DNA of 64,000 nucleotides from Rhynchonema sp. JSB1_4 (GCA_030248065.1 JASAMV010004042.1:1-64000); one strand, 5' to 3'. Positions 11,634 to 26,959 are shown, counted from the stretch's first letter. A program made the numbers and translations. The notes: generated by a model not told the origin, from the sequence alone.

Positions 11634-14344
11634 ATGAGTTCACTCAGTGCTGTCACTGGTTCACTTGCGCGCCTGCAGCTCACTGGATTATTGCGGTATG
11701 TTTGTTGGTTGTTGTTGCCATTGATAACCTACTTTTGGCCAAAGGTTGGCTACAATATCAGTTCGTACCCAGTGGCGGTCACTTGCGCTCTCGCCTAAAG
11801 CCGGAGCGTTTTGCGTGGCCAGTGAAATTTCCGTTTACGGCAGGTACGAGCTTACCAACGATAGAACTGGGTGTTATACTGTTTGGAAATTAGGATATAT
11901 AGTAAGGACACGATCTGTTCTTTACTTTGGCCGAATCTAAGCTTTTGTTTATGTAATCAATGCCATCTGTTGCAGTCAGTGCAGCAGCGCGTTCGCTCGA
12001 CCGGCCAAATCTAGCACAATTGCTGCTCAGGTTTGTTGTGATTGAAATTACGTCCAAAATCTAGCCGTAAACACTGAGGGCCGAATCAAGGTTGAAAGCC
12101 AGGACTACGGGAAGGCAAAAAATTTGTTTGGATCATATTTTGAGAGTTCGTAGTGCTCGTTTTGACCAGCGTAGTAATAGTTGTTCCTCCAAAGCACTAT
12201 GATCAAATATAGCGATCCAACTCCTCTGGCAAAATGCGGTCCGGACATAGGTTGCCTTTACCTTCCCTTCAAAATGTATGACATCATAACAGTGGCGGAT
12301 CTTGCTTTTTGCAATTTTTAGTCTTTTGAAGTGTATCAGAGTGAAAATCCTGCGATTTAGGTATCCCTTTTCCTTTCCGGAACGGTGCCCCTATCAAGGG
12401 CCACGACCAAAGGGGTGTACGGCCCCTGCGGCACCGTTGCCTGTATCCACCGTTGCATCAGTAGTAAACGTGGTTATTGTTTATGCAGGATGTGCCGACT
12501 CGTCCTAGTAACCCGTACGTGCTGTTTGTCAAAGACTGGTACGCGCGTAATCCGACTCACAGGGATGAATTCGGCAAAACCATGTCTCGAGTACCAGCTG
12601 AATGGAGGAAATTGGACGAACATTCGAAACAGGTTGGTGGCTGGCGTTATTGTTCCATGAAGTGAATCATATGTTAAAACAAGGGTCTTTAATCAAATCA
12701 TGTACATTTCCGCGCATGGTGACTGCTTGCTTTGTTTTGCTCTGATTATATTAGCCGACTGATGTTGGCTTTTGATTCTAAGCTTGACCAGCGTAATAGC
12801 TAATTCTGGGCCAGGAACATCACACCATTTATACTTTCGGGAGAATTAGTGCGCCAATGCTGTCACAAAAGTGGTGGTCCAGATAAACATTGGCTGACTG
12901 TATTTGTCCGTTGGTCGATGTGAACCGGGAACTTAACACGCCCACGATGTTTCGTCACTGTACAGGTCTTCATCGACAAATCGGCTGCCTTGAGAGATGA
13001 GTACAAAGCCCAAATTGAGCAGCTGGGTAAACAAGAGGTGGCGGCGATCAGAAAGGAAATACGGGAAGCGAAAGCGAAAAAACGAGCGAAGCGTGTGGAT
13101 ACACAGGTCGGACGTGGAAATATATTAATTGGTGTCCGGACTAGGGTTAGAGAGATGTCGGGTGTCGGCTGTCGGGTGTCGGGTGCCAAAAAAGTGTAGG
13201 TGTCGGGTGTCGGGTACCTCCAGATGTCGGGTGTCGGGTTTTTTTGGACCCGACAGCCGACACCCGACACTTGCGTTTCAAAGCATCAGTTTTGCTGAGA
13301 GAAGAATTTTGAGAGAAAATTTTCTTCGAACCAAATGTTTTCCAAGACGCAGAAAGTGACATTATTCAAAAAAACCACCGCCCCCGACATTTTGGTGTTT
13401 ATTCCGTGTGAAAATACTTGAATACAGAAACTTGAGCCAAAAAATGCCACAAAAAAGCCGAAGAAGAAAAAAATCCCGCTTTTTTGCCAAAAAAAAACGG
13501 GCGGCGCGCGGCTTTTTAAAACAAAAACCAGACGGCGGGGGTCTTGTTCTTCCGCGACTCGCCGCTGTCTCCTTTTCTTCTCTCGGGGGCGGCGTGCAGC
13601 CCGCCCCCGCGGGTCGCGTCTCGCGCCCCCCGCCCCCCCCCCCCCCCCCCCCCCCCCCCACCCCCCACCGTAATTATTTTTATTATAATTTTTCAGTTGC
13701 GTTCAAAGTTCGGCTTCCCTCGTCGACCAATCGCTGGCTATATGCATTTCGTTGGTGAACAGCTGGCAGGCAAGCACTTTGACGATGCGCGTGCGCGAGG
13801 AGCCGAGCTGAAGAAATTGGCCGATCAGTGGAATCGAATGTCGGACAGTCAAAAACAGGTAGAGTCCATTCCCTTCATTGTGAAACCATCGATGTAGTTA
13901 TTCTTCGTTATCTGTCCTCAATTTTCCCTTGACCAAAATACAATTCTGTGTGTAGTGAATGTTTTTTTGCGACCGAAAATGCTACAAAGAGGCTGGACTG
14001 CGTAGCTTTTCTATCAATATTTTGCGCCACTCATGTTCTGGTGACAGGCAGGTTAGTGAACAATGCACGGTAACATTACCTCACAGACATACATCGCCAA
14101 AACCGAACAGTCCCAACACGAATGGGAACGTCAGTTCAAGGAAGCCGTTGATCGAATTCGCAAATTGCCGGACGATGAAATTGAACAAGTTCGAATACTC
14201 TCCACTTGATTAGTTCACTTTGACATTCACTCTGTTCACCAAATACTGTAGGTGTGCTTCTCACTCCAGGTGATCTCGAAAATCAAGTGGTCACAGCGTG
14301 AAGTGACCGTGATTCAACGCACCGAGTTAGGGGATGCCATTTGA
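11634..14344 (+). CDS. TFAM: TFAM-like mitochondrial HMG-box DNA-packaging factor
   Basis: Seven exons (11634-11695, 11976-12030, 12489-12632, 12966-13106, 13697-13858, 14087-14188, 14270-14344) join in frame to 246 codons plus stop, the usual TFAM size. Residues 1 to about 39 are Ser/Ala/Arg/Leu-rich with few acidic residues, which suits a matrix-targeting presequence. HMG box A begins RPSNPYVLFVKDWYARNP and contains WRKLDEHSKQ. A basic linker helix (REAKAKKRAKR) follows. HMG box B begins FPRRPIAGYMHFVGEQ and contains LADQWNRMSDSQKQ. A helical tail (SQHEWERQFKEAVDRIRKLP) ends near the stop. Family knowledge: two HMG boxes bend and compact mtDNA and support its transcription. The gene is downstream of PMPCB on the same strand with a 422-bp gap. 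Assignment to TFAM rather than another HMG protein rests on the presequence, two-box layout and length. Confidence 0.85.
12290..12455. mobile_element. Short CAGTGGCGGATC hAT-like MITE in a TFAM intron
   Basis: The left end CAGTGGCGGATCTTGC (12290) and right end TGTATCCACCGTTG (12455) flank 166 bp. It shares internal words with the copy at 6769-7138: CCTGCGATTTAG, GACCAAAGGGG and paired GGCCCCT/AAGGGGCC. Flanks CATCATAA and CATCAGTA agree at 6 of 8 positions, consistent with a decayed 8-bp target duplication. It lies 33 bp upstream of TFAM exon 3. Confidence 0.6.
13139..13285. repeat. TGTCGGG minisatellite with inverted segment
   Basis: Several units of GGTGTCGGG occur from about 13154, followed by GACCCGACAGCCGACACCCG, an inverse stretch of the same unit, so the region can fold into a hairpin. 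It lies in the TFAM intron between exons 4 and 5. The open frames across it are simple-repeat artefacts. Confidence 0.75.
13480..13670. repeat. Low-complexity GC-rich tract with long poly-C run
   Basis: A purine-rich AAAAAACGGGCGGCGCG segment leads to CCGCCCCCGCGGG and then an almost pure C run of about 35 bases near 13630-13666. It is intronic in TFAM, 30 bp before exon 5. Proline- or glycine-rich open frames here are not genes. The run length may be unreliable in the assembly. Confidence 0.8.
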
Positions 14345-14928
14345 ATGTTGTTTTATTGCGTAATTTCTAATTTGTACTCATGGAATTCGTGAAGTCAGTT
14401 GAAGCTGATCATCTTTGTAACATGTCCATGTTAATCGACTTACAGTTAACTCGATTATTTTAAGGGTACTTTTGATCATGCGGGTAATTGTTGTGTGCAC
14501 GTTATTCTCATTTGAATGGGAATTCTGAATAGCGTGTCAGCACGAAAGATCTCTTCTGACCACCTAGCTCAGAAATTCCTGTATGCTGGTCTGTTGGCAC
14601 TCGGTTCGTAAATCTTATACACATTTGTCTTATCGTGTCCGATGCTCTGTATTCAAAATTTGCATTTTTTTCACAAGTGCGCAAGTATTGCAGCGCGTTT
14701 TCTGTCAGTAAAGTTGATCGCGCAATGTCAGTTTTTTGTTGAAATTGTTGACCGGAGGACGGGTAATCCAACCGACCTGGCTTTTCGCGAAAAGCAGGTT
14801 ACATTTTACGGCCGAACCTTGTTCTTATTAAACGTAAAAAGCGTTGTTTTAATGTTGTTCAGAAACAAATGCAAATGTGTTTGTTACAAGGATTCCGACA
14901 TGCTCAGTAACCAATCAAAAAAGACGAC

Positions 14929-15642
14929 ATGAGCCTGTCCCGTGTGCGAGTGTTGTGCGACCGTCTTCGGCTCGTGCCCCATCGTTATTTGGTGAATGAA
15001 GCACAGAACCCTTCAAAGGGCCTTGCACCGATGATGTCCGACCACCAACTGGCCACTTCGAGTCATGCCGGTCGATCTGTGTCACAACTGGTTGTGCCGA
15101 AAACCAGAAGATTACGGGCTTTGGCCAAAAAGTACGAATTCCCGCAAATGATCACCGCGTTTCAAGGTTATTCAGGATAATCTTGACATGTGCGAATATT
15201 TTGTTCAGTCGGGGTTTCACTATGGGTGCTCACCATGCGAAAAAGACATCATTTGCTCTGGTGTTCAATCTGTTGTACTTTCGTCAGTATTTCTCAACGA
15301 GGAGCGTGCGAGACGATTTGAAGTTGACGAAAACACATCAAGACTGGATATTTATAAGAGCTGGACGAAACGACCGAGTGAAGAGAAAGAGGCATGGAAT
15401 TCTGAAATGCTTTCATAATTTTTACCCTGATATTTCGCACGGACCAAAATGACATCCAATTACAGCTGTATCGCTCGGCGGCCAAACAGATTCGACGAAA
15501 CAAACTGACCACTTGGCAAATGGACATGAGAGCGAAAGGGCATGATAACATCGCTGAATTATTGGTGAACAATGTGCATAAGATCGTGCAACGGTCTGAC
15601 GATGATAGAGAGAAATGGAGAAAACCGAGAATTGAAGTTTGA
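14929..15642 (+). pseudogene. Possible second HMG-like locus downstream of TFAM (doubtful)
   Basis: An ATG frame from 14929 gives a basic N-terminal segment (VVPKTRRLRALAKKYEFPQM). A second open segment, about 15290-15410, contains LDIYKSWTKRPSEEKEAWNS, whose W..S.EEK..W spacing resembles an HMG helix 2. A third, 15465-15642, begins LYRSAAKQIRRNKLTTWQMD and ends at TGA after RKPRIEV. A CAG acceptor precedes the third segment, but I could not find a GT donor after the second, so a continuous spliced frame is not demonstrated. It may be a degenerate TFAM-like duplicate, a gene with a non-canonical intron, or chance. Confidence 0.35.
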
Positions 15643-16052
15643 ACGTGCGATGTGCATAAAATTGAAGATTGCTATCATATTGTGGCGGGAATAATTTGTG
15701 TTTGATTTGCAACTTTCTGGTTTCTTCAACCACGGTCGAGCTGACTTGCATAATACTTCATACTGAGCTGTTTTATACGATCAGCCCTTTTGGTCTTGTG
15801 GTCCCAAATCCCTGTTAACCTTCTGAAAGTTTAGCAGTCCACACTTACACGTAGTGATGGAAAATGCCCCGAGTGATGTCACAATGAAGAGTCAGAAAAT
15901 GCCCCCTAATGCCCTAACCATGTCAGAAAGACATGTCATGTCATAAGGAGGGTGCACTGTACTTTCGTTGACCAAATCCTTTTACAGCTGCGTGATCACT
16001 GACCCTGATCTGAGTCCGGTCCATCCGGTGTCTCTGCATCCCGTTATCAGAC
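15643..16052. other. Spacer upstream of FKBP2: nothing recognised
   Basis: About 410 bp of non-coding DNA between the doubtful HMG-like locus and the FKBP gene. It presumably includes the FKBP promoter. No TATA box or repeat is convincing. Confidence 0.5.
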
Positions 16053-16912
16053 ATGAAGTCATTTGTGTTCACCACGTATTGCCTTGTGTTCTACGTGCTT
16101 GTGGTTAAGGCCGAGGACACTGAGAAGAAAAAGGTGACGAAGCTACAGATCGGAGTGAAGAAACGGGTCGAGGATTGTAGGACAAAATCGAAGAAGGGAG
16201 ATGTGTTGCACATGCACTACACGGTTAGTCTGACATCTTGACTTGATCGTGGATGGTGTCGCAAGTCTCAGGACACGTTAACCGTTGCACTTCCAATATC
16301 AGCTGCACCAGGAAGCGATGAATTTTAGATCCACAGTATGCTTGTCATCTGCATCTCACCGTCGCGGTGAGTGGTCTGTTGTTCTCATCCCGATGGTCCG
16401 TCTCTTCAGGGCACACTTGAGGACGGTACAGAATTCGATAGCAGTGTGAAGCGTGACCAGGCATTTGTGTTCACGTTGGGAACGGGACAAGTGATCAAAG
16501 GATGGGATCAGGGATTGCTCAAGTACGTTTTCGCACTGTGATTCACGTTCAGTGTCTAACATAATATGCATAAAAACAGTGCCTGCATAAACATGGGTGA
16601 ACATCTGAGCCGGGCTCAGTGAGGCACGACACTGGGTGGCTGACATTTCTATGCGTAGCGGCTAAATTGTTTCGGTTATGCTGACAACGCGCAACAGCGA
16701 TAAGCAACTTGACTATGTTTCTTTCACACTGGCACTTCATTCCAGGATGTTCATGTTCTATTTCCAGCATGTGCGAAGGTGAAAAACGCAAACTGGTCAT
16801 TCCACCCGATCTCGGCTACGGCGCTGCTGGTGCCGGACCGAAGATACCCGGCAATTCTGTGCTTCACTTTGACGTCGAATTACTCAAAATTGAGCGAAAG
16901 ACAGAGCTGTAG
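16053..16912 (+). CDS. FKBP2: FKBP2-type ER peptidyl-prolyl cis-trans isomerase
   Basis: Three exons (16053-16223, 16410-16522, 16768-16912) join in frame to 142 codons plus TAG, the size of FKBP2/FKBP13. Residues 1-20 ([19 protein letters not shown]) form a signal peptide. The FKBP fold follows: [51 protein letters not shown] and [11 protein letters not shown]. Active-site positions seen in FKBPs are present (Y of HYTG, D of FDSS, V-I-x-G-W, Y of LGYG, F of FDVELL). The protein ends RKTEL, an HDEL/KDEL-like ER-retention tetrapeptide, which supports an ER-lumen role in proline isomerisation during folding. The gene is on the same strand as TFAM but has its own spacer. Confidence 0.95.
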
Positions 16913-17558
16913 TTCGTAATCAAACCAAACCGTTGTTTTTTTATCAGGGTCTTTTTGTAGGTATTTATTGCGCAGTTGCGTGCTTGGCCCAGCTTTGTAA
17001 TGTTTGGAATTGGATTCTGCACCCTTATCCGTTTTCTGCAGCCAAGCATGCACCTCACATGACAGCAGAACAGCTGTTATTCGATACTCATAATGGTTTT
17101 CGCCTTGGTTGTTACATGCCTTGTTTCGTGAAGTGCACACGGTGTGATTTTCTTACACATTTTGGTGTATTTTGTTTGCTGCTGTGGGCTCTGTTAGGTA
17201 TCATACCACAGTCTACAGCAGTTGTTAATTTATTTTCGTTATTGTAGCTATTGCGTTTGTGGGTATAAAAATAATTTCGGTAAAAAAATCCCGTAACCGC
17301 CCACATAAGGAATTCAAAAATAAAGCACCAAGAAAGAACACCACATAGCAGGACAGAAATACAGAGGCATGAAAATTTCGGAAAAAACAGTTACCCACTA
17401 TCATTATTATTATTATATAAATGATATCTGGTGGAACAAAGCAACATAGATTCAAACATGCTCCGAAAAGAGTGCGTAAGATATGAGATTATGACATATT
17501 TCTAGATATTTTTTTATCTGGGTTTAGTCATTTCACAAGTAACATCAGTCATTTTTGG
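16913..17558. other. Convergent spacer between FKBP2 (+) and DEF8 (-)
   Basis: About 645 bp between two convergent stop codons. It is AT-rich with T runs and an ATTATTATTATTAT stretch near 17402. It probably holds both 3' UTRs. No RNA gene or repeat family is recognised. Confidence 0.5.
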
Positions 17559-21036
<3,478 letters not shown>

Positions 21037-21275
21037 TGATGACGTCAATGCATCAACAAGCGACGGTTCTAAGCAACGACAGTGAAATTCAGAAAAATTG
21101 AGCACAATTTGAAAAACTTGTAGACATTACCGTATGAGGAAAATTTTCGATCGGAACTTACCAAAATGCCGGTCGTCAACGTTCAACTGCTGATCAAAGG
21201 GATTATCTCGAGCCGGACCTCGGGCGCTCATTTGATCGCATTATCGAATTTCGCAGCACAACTCTGCAACGGAAC
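21037..21275. promoter_or_regulatory. DEF8 upstream region (inferred promoter)
   Basis: This is the DNA immediately 5' of the DEF8 start on the minus strand, before an inverted-repeat element. No canonical core element is evident. The word TGACGTCA (21039-21046 region, GATGACGTCAATGC), a perfect CRE-type palindrome, overlaps the start-codon neighbourhood. This assignment is inference from position only. Confidence 0.3.
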
Positions 21276-21455
21276 TATACTCTGACAATTCTTTTGGGAG
21301 AAACTTTTCAAACGCGTTGCCTGATCCGTAAAGCGGATGATGCGTGCACTGGCTTTAGTGGTCACGTGACTTCTGTAGCCAGTGCACGCATAATGCGCTT
21401 TACGGATCAGGCAACGCAGTTGAAAAGTTTCTCCCAAAAGAATTGCCAGAGTATA
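21276..21455. mobile_element. 180-bp TA-flanked palindromic MITE between DEF8 and AGGF1
   Basis: Almost the whole element is an inverted repeat. The left arm starts TATACTCTGACAATTCTTTT at 21276. The right arm ends AAAAGAATTGCCAGAGTATA at 21455. The arms of about 80 bp differ at a few positions and are separated by about 20 bp (GTGGTCACGTGAC). The TA outside/inside the ends fits a Tc1/mariner-type MITE. It is non-coding; frames across it mirror each other. Confidence 0.75.
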
Positions 21456-21698
21456 TTTTATCACGTTATTTACTAGCCAATCATCCCAAACAGACTCATT
21501 TTTATAGATTGCCTGGATACAACTGGTTTACAATCCAGTTGGGGTGCCATGTACGGCACACAGCGCAACCCGCATTGATGCGAAGAAAACATAAAGCCAA
21601 CAGTGACAAGTTTTATGCTGAGCATTCGCCGAAGAACAACATTGCATAAATAACGATAAAGTGGGTGTAATATTGTATGAACAGTAACTGTACAAGCA

Positions 21699-24600
21699 TC
21701 AAATCTGATCACCAGCTGTTCCACCAGACTCAAACTGCTTGATTTCTTGTATATCAGGATCGATAAAATTGTGCGCCGCACGCACCTGAAACACAACACG
21801 AAAATCACAATTACTGAGCAAAAAATAAATAAAACAAGTGACAATCCACGCACTTGCTCGTATCGTTTGGTCATTTTCTGCCAATTGCGGTGTTTCTTGC
21901 GCGTTTGTGGGAGATCACTGCTGACTGGCACTTGGTCATCACCGGTACTCGAGCCAAGACCCGCCTTTCCCACATTTATCGTTGGAATCAGCTGTAGGGA
22001 AGACTCACTTTATTTGAATTCTGGTACGCAACTTGTGAGAGTTGACCGAAAAACAAGAGACTAGCCGGTGTTTTGATGCCCTGTTGCTTCTTGCCAATGC
22101 CTTGGCCCGGCTTCCATCCCATGCCGGCCAACAGTTTGTGACCGAGGTTATCCGATGGTATTTCACTGAAATACTATTGGCCCATTTAAACAAAAGAAAC
22201 AAGAGACCGTCAGTGGCACTTCCCCTCTTGTAATGAATCGACTTGGTTTTTCGTTCAATCAGAATGCTCGCCATACAGGGTGGTAAATGGAAGATTAGGG
22301 ACCAAATTACAGTTCATTGCGAGCGATTCACAATTTGTCATTCATCATAGAGAGGGCATACTGTAGGTCAATAAACCGATAAACGTACTGAAACACAGAC
22401 GCCGGCTCAGCACTTGGTACGCCGAGTTGTTTGTGTGAATGATGTTGCGAGCCGACGTGATCACGACGTTGTTGGGCGCGATCGGTGAGTGACAGGGAGA
22501 ATCTGTTCCATTTCGGTGGCTCGTAACGCACATTCTGACACAACAGTTTGGCTGTGAAACAAAACAAAAGCAGAAAAAATAAATACCTGTCAAGCTATAA
22601 AAATACCTTTAATCCAACACTGGCCTGCAACCGTTTCTGTTCATGTCGTCTCCATTGCTCCTTACTCTTGCCTTTCGGCCGACCGCCCGTCCAAAAATTC
22701 GTATTTTGCGTTCGTAAATGTTCGTAGCTAGATGGCTCGCATTGTGTGCCTGTGCTGAGCAAACAGCGCCTGTTAGAGACTTTAGCAAAAATGGAGCAAT
22801 TACAGGTGTAGTGCGAGTACACACAAGATGCCGACAAAATATTTTCACAAATTACGCACAGGTGTTGTTGCCCTCGTGAATGTGTACCAGGAACGATAGA
22901 TCGGCTTCACCAAACATCAGTCGATCTCCATGTTTGAGACGGGTAGGTTTCTGCAAAACAATGAAACTGAACGAAAAAAAATTAAAATTTGGGAGAGAGC
23001 AACGAACCTCTCGCACTGTCTCCTCATCGTTCACATAAATCTCGATTTCGTTATGATCAGCCACAGTCATGAAATACTTGTTCCGACCCTTTTGGAACGA
23101 TATGGTTGCCTGTATTATGGCAATGCTGGCAATGTTTTGCTGATTTTGAATCGCTCGCAATAAAATGAAGACCTAAACCAAACCTCAAAAGAACGATCGG
23201 AGTCCGCGATGTAGATGTCGCTGCCATACACATTGCTGATTGTGGCACCATTGATTGTGACTAATTCTAACCGGCCGGTCGATGGTTGAATCAGTCGAAT
23301 GCACGGCGGGTGGTTGCGGGCGTCTTCTGAAAGGATTTAGTTGTCTTCGTCGCACTGACGATGTCCTGATGCACTTCTACGAGCCCGTGAAAACAACTGG
23401 CATGAGCCACTGGTACTACACAATTGACGCATGATTCGCTCTTACAATTGACACCCTCGGTATAATAATTTATTTGGCGGCACCTTCCAATGATGATTCA
23501 ACAGCATCGAACTGAGTTTTGCCCGTTTGGTTCCTTCAGACAGGCGGTGGACCAAGACATGGTCGGTGCGTACAGGTACAACGCACAAGAGGACTACGTG
23601 ACCCCAAAGAGACGAAAGGAGATCATACTGATCTCAAAATAAAAATCAAACCAACTTTCAGTCTCCAGCCATATCCTGACGTCTGGGTCATCAATGGCTT
23701 CGAGGTCTATCTCATCAATGTGCTTTCGCTGTTGCTGCTGCAAGATTCGTGTCATAAAATATAAGCTGTTCACATCCTTCTCTTCCATTACATTCACACC
23801 TTTGCGTCATTTTCCTCCTCTGTTTCGTCTCCGTCACTCAATATCATCGTGCAATCGTCGGCCTCGATCTGATCCAGCACGCTGATCAAGCATTGCAGCG
23901 ATGCTAGGGCATCCTGAATTAAACATTTTTAAATTTCGTTTTGGGATATACAATGCATGTGTAAAAACATCATTCAATCATTATTACCCCATCATTAACA
24001 TCGACTTTGTATTTCTGCGCTTCAGTTACCAAGCTGGTGCCTGCGTGCTGCGACTGTCCCTGCGAAAGAGCGTGAAACTGTGTTTCTCAAATGTGTAAGA
24101 CCAATAAAGAAACATAAAAAGAACAAATGTGTAAAAATACAAACACCTACTTGCTGCGATAATGGGCAGTACTGGTTAGTACTCTCATTGTAGTAGTAGT
24201 AGCACTGGGTGGGAGCGTGATAGAACAGTCCTCGGTCCTGTGAAAAGGGCACATGCAGCAGATAGGCGATGTTGCAAAGTGAACAGAGTGCAGTCCACCC
24301 TCTTAATAGCGACCCTTTATTACAGTGAATTGATAGCTACCGATCGTGTCCCTATGAAGAAAATAGAATATAAGTGTCACACTCACAGGTATGTAGTGGT
24401 ACTCCGTCTGAGCACAATAATAGCTGTTGGTGTCGGCATTCCATTTGTAGCCAGGTAAATGTCTCTCAATGTCCGCTTGTTCAGCAGCTGCTCGCACCAT
24501 ATCCGCCACCGAGGAGCCCTGTTAGTTAGTTTATAGCGTCGACACCCACTCAATAATACATACATAAATAAGAAGATTGAGTGAAAGAAGTATAATTACA

Positions 24601-25460
24601 AGAGGAGCCCTGTCACAACAAAAGTCTACGACTGTGCGCATCAAAGTGCGATGTTTTCGATCAGTCGAGGTCGAGTGACTTTTATGCATTAAAAATTTAT
24701 TAACAGTTGGGACTTCAGCCAGTTCATAATTGCTCCTGCATACCGTTGGCAAATAACTGCCGTACAGATCTCAACCTACAGCGCATCACGCCTCAAAGTT
24801 CACTTATTTTTACAGATGTCTGCAGTGATCTAGTTGGTCAAATAGCTCGAGCTAGCAGCCAGGGGTATCAGGCCACCTCGAGCTATACCTAGCAAATTTT
24901 CGTGCATCGAAAAAAATTGCCAAAAATATCCCTGGAAAACACGTTTTTTGCCATTTTTGGGTAGCTCGATCCAGTTAGCTGGTCGGCGATTTGGGGTACG
25001 GGATTTGGTAGCTCAAGCTAGCTACCTAGCTGGGGGAGGGGTTATACGCACCCAACCGGACCAACTACATCGCTGAACGTCTGCCATTTGCAAGGTGGTT
25101 CCTGTGATTTCGACAAGTGCCGTGACAGAATTAAAAAAACAAAGTTCTCTATCTCAGTGCATTTCATGACAAACCCCTGCAGCTCCGGTCCAATCACCAG
25201 TGGCACAAGACGACAGCCGGGGCCGTTTGGCATCGTTCTGCACGTGGTCCAATTGTATGCGCAGCTGTAAACTGGCCAAAGTTGGAATCGGCAGGTAGTC
25301 GAATACCAAATCAGCATTGTAAATGTGGTCTAAAACTTATAAAATAACCAACCTGAACAACTTCCCGTTTCAACTTAGAGTTCTTGTGCTTCAAATGCCG
25401 TATCATTTTGGCTTGATCAGCGTTCAAACACCGCAAACGCACCAGCTCCTCAGCGTCCAT
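21699..25460 (-). CDS. AGGF1: AGGF1-like protein (coiled coil, OCRE, FHA, G-patch)
   Basis: Start ATG is at 25460 (MDAEELVRL, followed by a KMIRHLKHKNSKLKREV coiled coil); stop TGA is at 21699. Domains in order on the minus strand: N-terminal coiled coil; VADMVRAAAEQA with WNADTNSYYCAQTEYHYIP (24515-24388) and GLFYHAPTQCYYYYNESTNQ (about 24240-24155), the tyrosine-rich OCRE repeats; an acidic linker (about 23910-23660); the FHA domain from about 23325 (PPCIRLIQ, VTINGATISNVYGSD) through ADHNEIEIYVNDEE to LKHGDRLMFGEADLSFLVHI (about 22860); a basic segment; the G-patch HKLLAGMGWKPGQGIGKKQQ (about 22140-22060); and a KAGLGSSTG tail with RNWQKMTKRYEQ. Human AGGF1 has the same order. The family is linked to RNA processing and, in vertebrates, angiogenic signalling. 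Many short exons; borders approximate. Confidence 0.92.
24820..25040. repeat. TAGCTCGAGCTAGC-type inverted repeat in an AGGF1 intron
   Basis: The left end AATAGCTCGAGCTAGCAGCC (about 24840) and right end GGTAGCTCAAGCTAGCTACC (about 25009) are imperfect inverted copies made of AGCT palindromes, with GCTCGAGCTA occurring again at 24880. The interior contains GAAAACACGTTTTTTGCC. No target duplication was established. Confidence 0.55.
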
Positions 25461-25901
25461 GGTTGCAGAGCGCGGTGACACAGAATGCGTGAAAATTATT
25501 TTGGCGAGAAACGATAACAACAAACAAAACGACAAAAGTCATTCAGAAATAACGAGCCCATTTTGTCAACCTTTTTGTCAGACCGTGTGACTGCGGGTCT
25601 CGCTGGGCGCATGGAGCATCCAGATAAAATGGGACACATAAATCGCATGCAAATCATAATTCTGATATTTATCGTCGTAATTATGCAACAATTTTAATAA
25701 AGATCAACCGCATTCACAGAGCAAACGACATTTTTTACAAAGGCAACGTAGGTATGTACTTGGCAGGGAATTTCGACTGGTATGATGTTTAGCAAAAATA
25801 ACAAATAGAAAAAAAACAAAAAATAGCAAAATAACAAAAAAGCAACAAACCAGCTCTTTTGGATATGTAACAGAGAGAGAACCTGTCATTTTTTTAACTT
25901 T
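25461..25901. other. AGGF1 5' spacer / LU gene 1 3' flank
   Basis: About 440 bp of AT-rich DNA between AGGF1 start (-) and the stop of the LU gene (-), with A-rich runs around 25795-25850. No coding or repeat signal beyond low complexity. Confidence 0.45.
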
Positions 25902-26959
25902 TTACAAAAACGCAATAACAACGAACATGCAGCACCAGCCGATCAGGGCATTGGGGACACGAGTGGGGAAACCGGAGTTGCAGAAATCGTGCGTGCAGAA
26001 ATGAGCGATTCCTGAAAATAATAAGTTTTCTCGATTGATAATCTGGGAAACACGGGTGCTATTTTCAGAAATAAAGTAACAAAATAGGCCAACCTCCCAA
26101 CGGTGTATCGTCATCATCCGACACCTTCACTTGGGTGTGATACGATCGAACATGTCCATCAGTGGGTACGGTCTTGATGTTGTCGTTTTCTGACGCCCAA
26201 CAACCTTTGGCGATCGCGTTGTGACCTGTAACAATGTAGCGTTTTTTCCAATACAACCTTGACAGAGCGATATACAGCCAGTCGACCTTCCACCATCGAG
26301 TACAAACCTGCATCGATAAGCTTGAAGCACGCAGTGTCACAGCAGGCCGCTTGCGATGTGATGCAGTTGGTATAGTCGTACCCTGCGTAAAGGTCGGGAT
26401 CAGTGTTGCAGCTGGTGGGGGGAGGTAGCCCCACCAGTGCACTACGTATTCCCTCGCTGGTACAGTAGGCATCCCACACCTGTTTGGCATGGTACAGTAG
26501 TAGGGCTAGGTATCCGCCCCGATTTCTACGCCGCCCGGTGCAGCAGCAGGTGTCCCCTGATTTTGACTTAAAGTGCTGTTTTTGACCAAAATGGCCAAAA
26601 TTATTTGTGTAAAGTCGGTGAAATTATTAGTGTAAAGTTTCACCTCAAAATACCCATACTAAGAAACTGGCATCAAAATTCTAAGTAATCGCCACAAACA
26701 ACATCTCGCTGGCATAACTGACCGAAACAAGTCCAACATGCAAACTTCGCAGGATCCGAGATTGAGCAGTTGAGTACTGGAGCGTTTGGCACCAGAGCAA
26801 GTTGAGCGTCTGAAAATTCCGGCCATTCTTGAATGAACATGAAAAACAATAATAATGTGCTTTTAAGCAGCTTAGCTAACCGACACCACTTAGCCAGATA
26901 CTGCATGCAAACCACAACGTCAGCGCACCAACCATACCAAAGCGGACCGAAGAGCTCAT
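25902..26959 (-). CDS. LU/three-finger (Ly6/uPAR-like) secreted or GPI-anchored protein, copy 1
   Basis: The start exon 26959-26881 gives a signal peptide (GMVGALTLWFACSIW). Exon 2 from 26827 supplies KFACWTCFGQLCQRDVVC. Later exons carry TNCITSQAACCDTACFKLID (about 26382-26312), IAKGCWASEND plus DGHVRSYHTQVKVSDDDD (about 26225-26105), and the last exon IAHFCTHDFCNSG followed by a hydrophobic tail (GWCCMFVVIAFL, stop TAA at 25902). The C-x3-D-x-CN ending before a hydrophobic C-terminus is the LU hallmark with a probable GPI signal. The exon 2/3 junction is unresolved. A hAT-like end (CAGTGTTGCAGCTGG, 26401) abuts the acceptor side of exon 3, so the frame there could be altered. It is clearly a paralogue of the gene at 31.5-33.3 kb. 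The role is unknown; such proteins are usually cell-surface modulators. Confidence 0.75.
26401..26660. mobile_element. hAT-like element fragment with GGTACAGTAGG-type iterations
   Basis: It starts CAGTGTTGCAGCTGG at 26401, close to the end of the intact copy at 55554. Iterated words follow: GGTACAGTAGGCATCCC, GGTACAGTAGTAGGG and GGTGCAGCAGCAGGTGTCCC. The body then reads AAATTATTTGTGTAAAGTCG and ATTATTAGTGTAAAGTTT. No matching right end or target duplication was found, so the right boundary is a guess. It lies in an intron of LU gene 1. Confidence 0.5.

Noticed and set aside
13362..13897. Open frames of about 100-117 codons with poly-Gly or poly-Pro on both strands
   Set aside because: They run through the poly-C tract in a TFAM intron. 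Only the 3' part of the plus frame (from 13697) is real, as a TFAM exon.
21228..21476. Two similar short frames with GETFQ.RCLIRKA on opposite strands
   Set aside because: Both come from the arms of the 180-bp TA-flanked palindrome.
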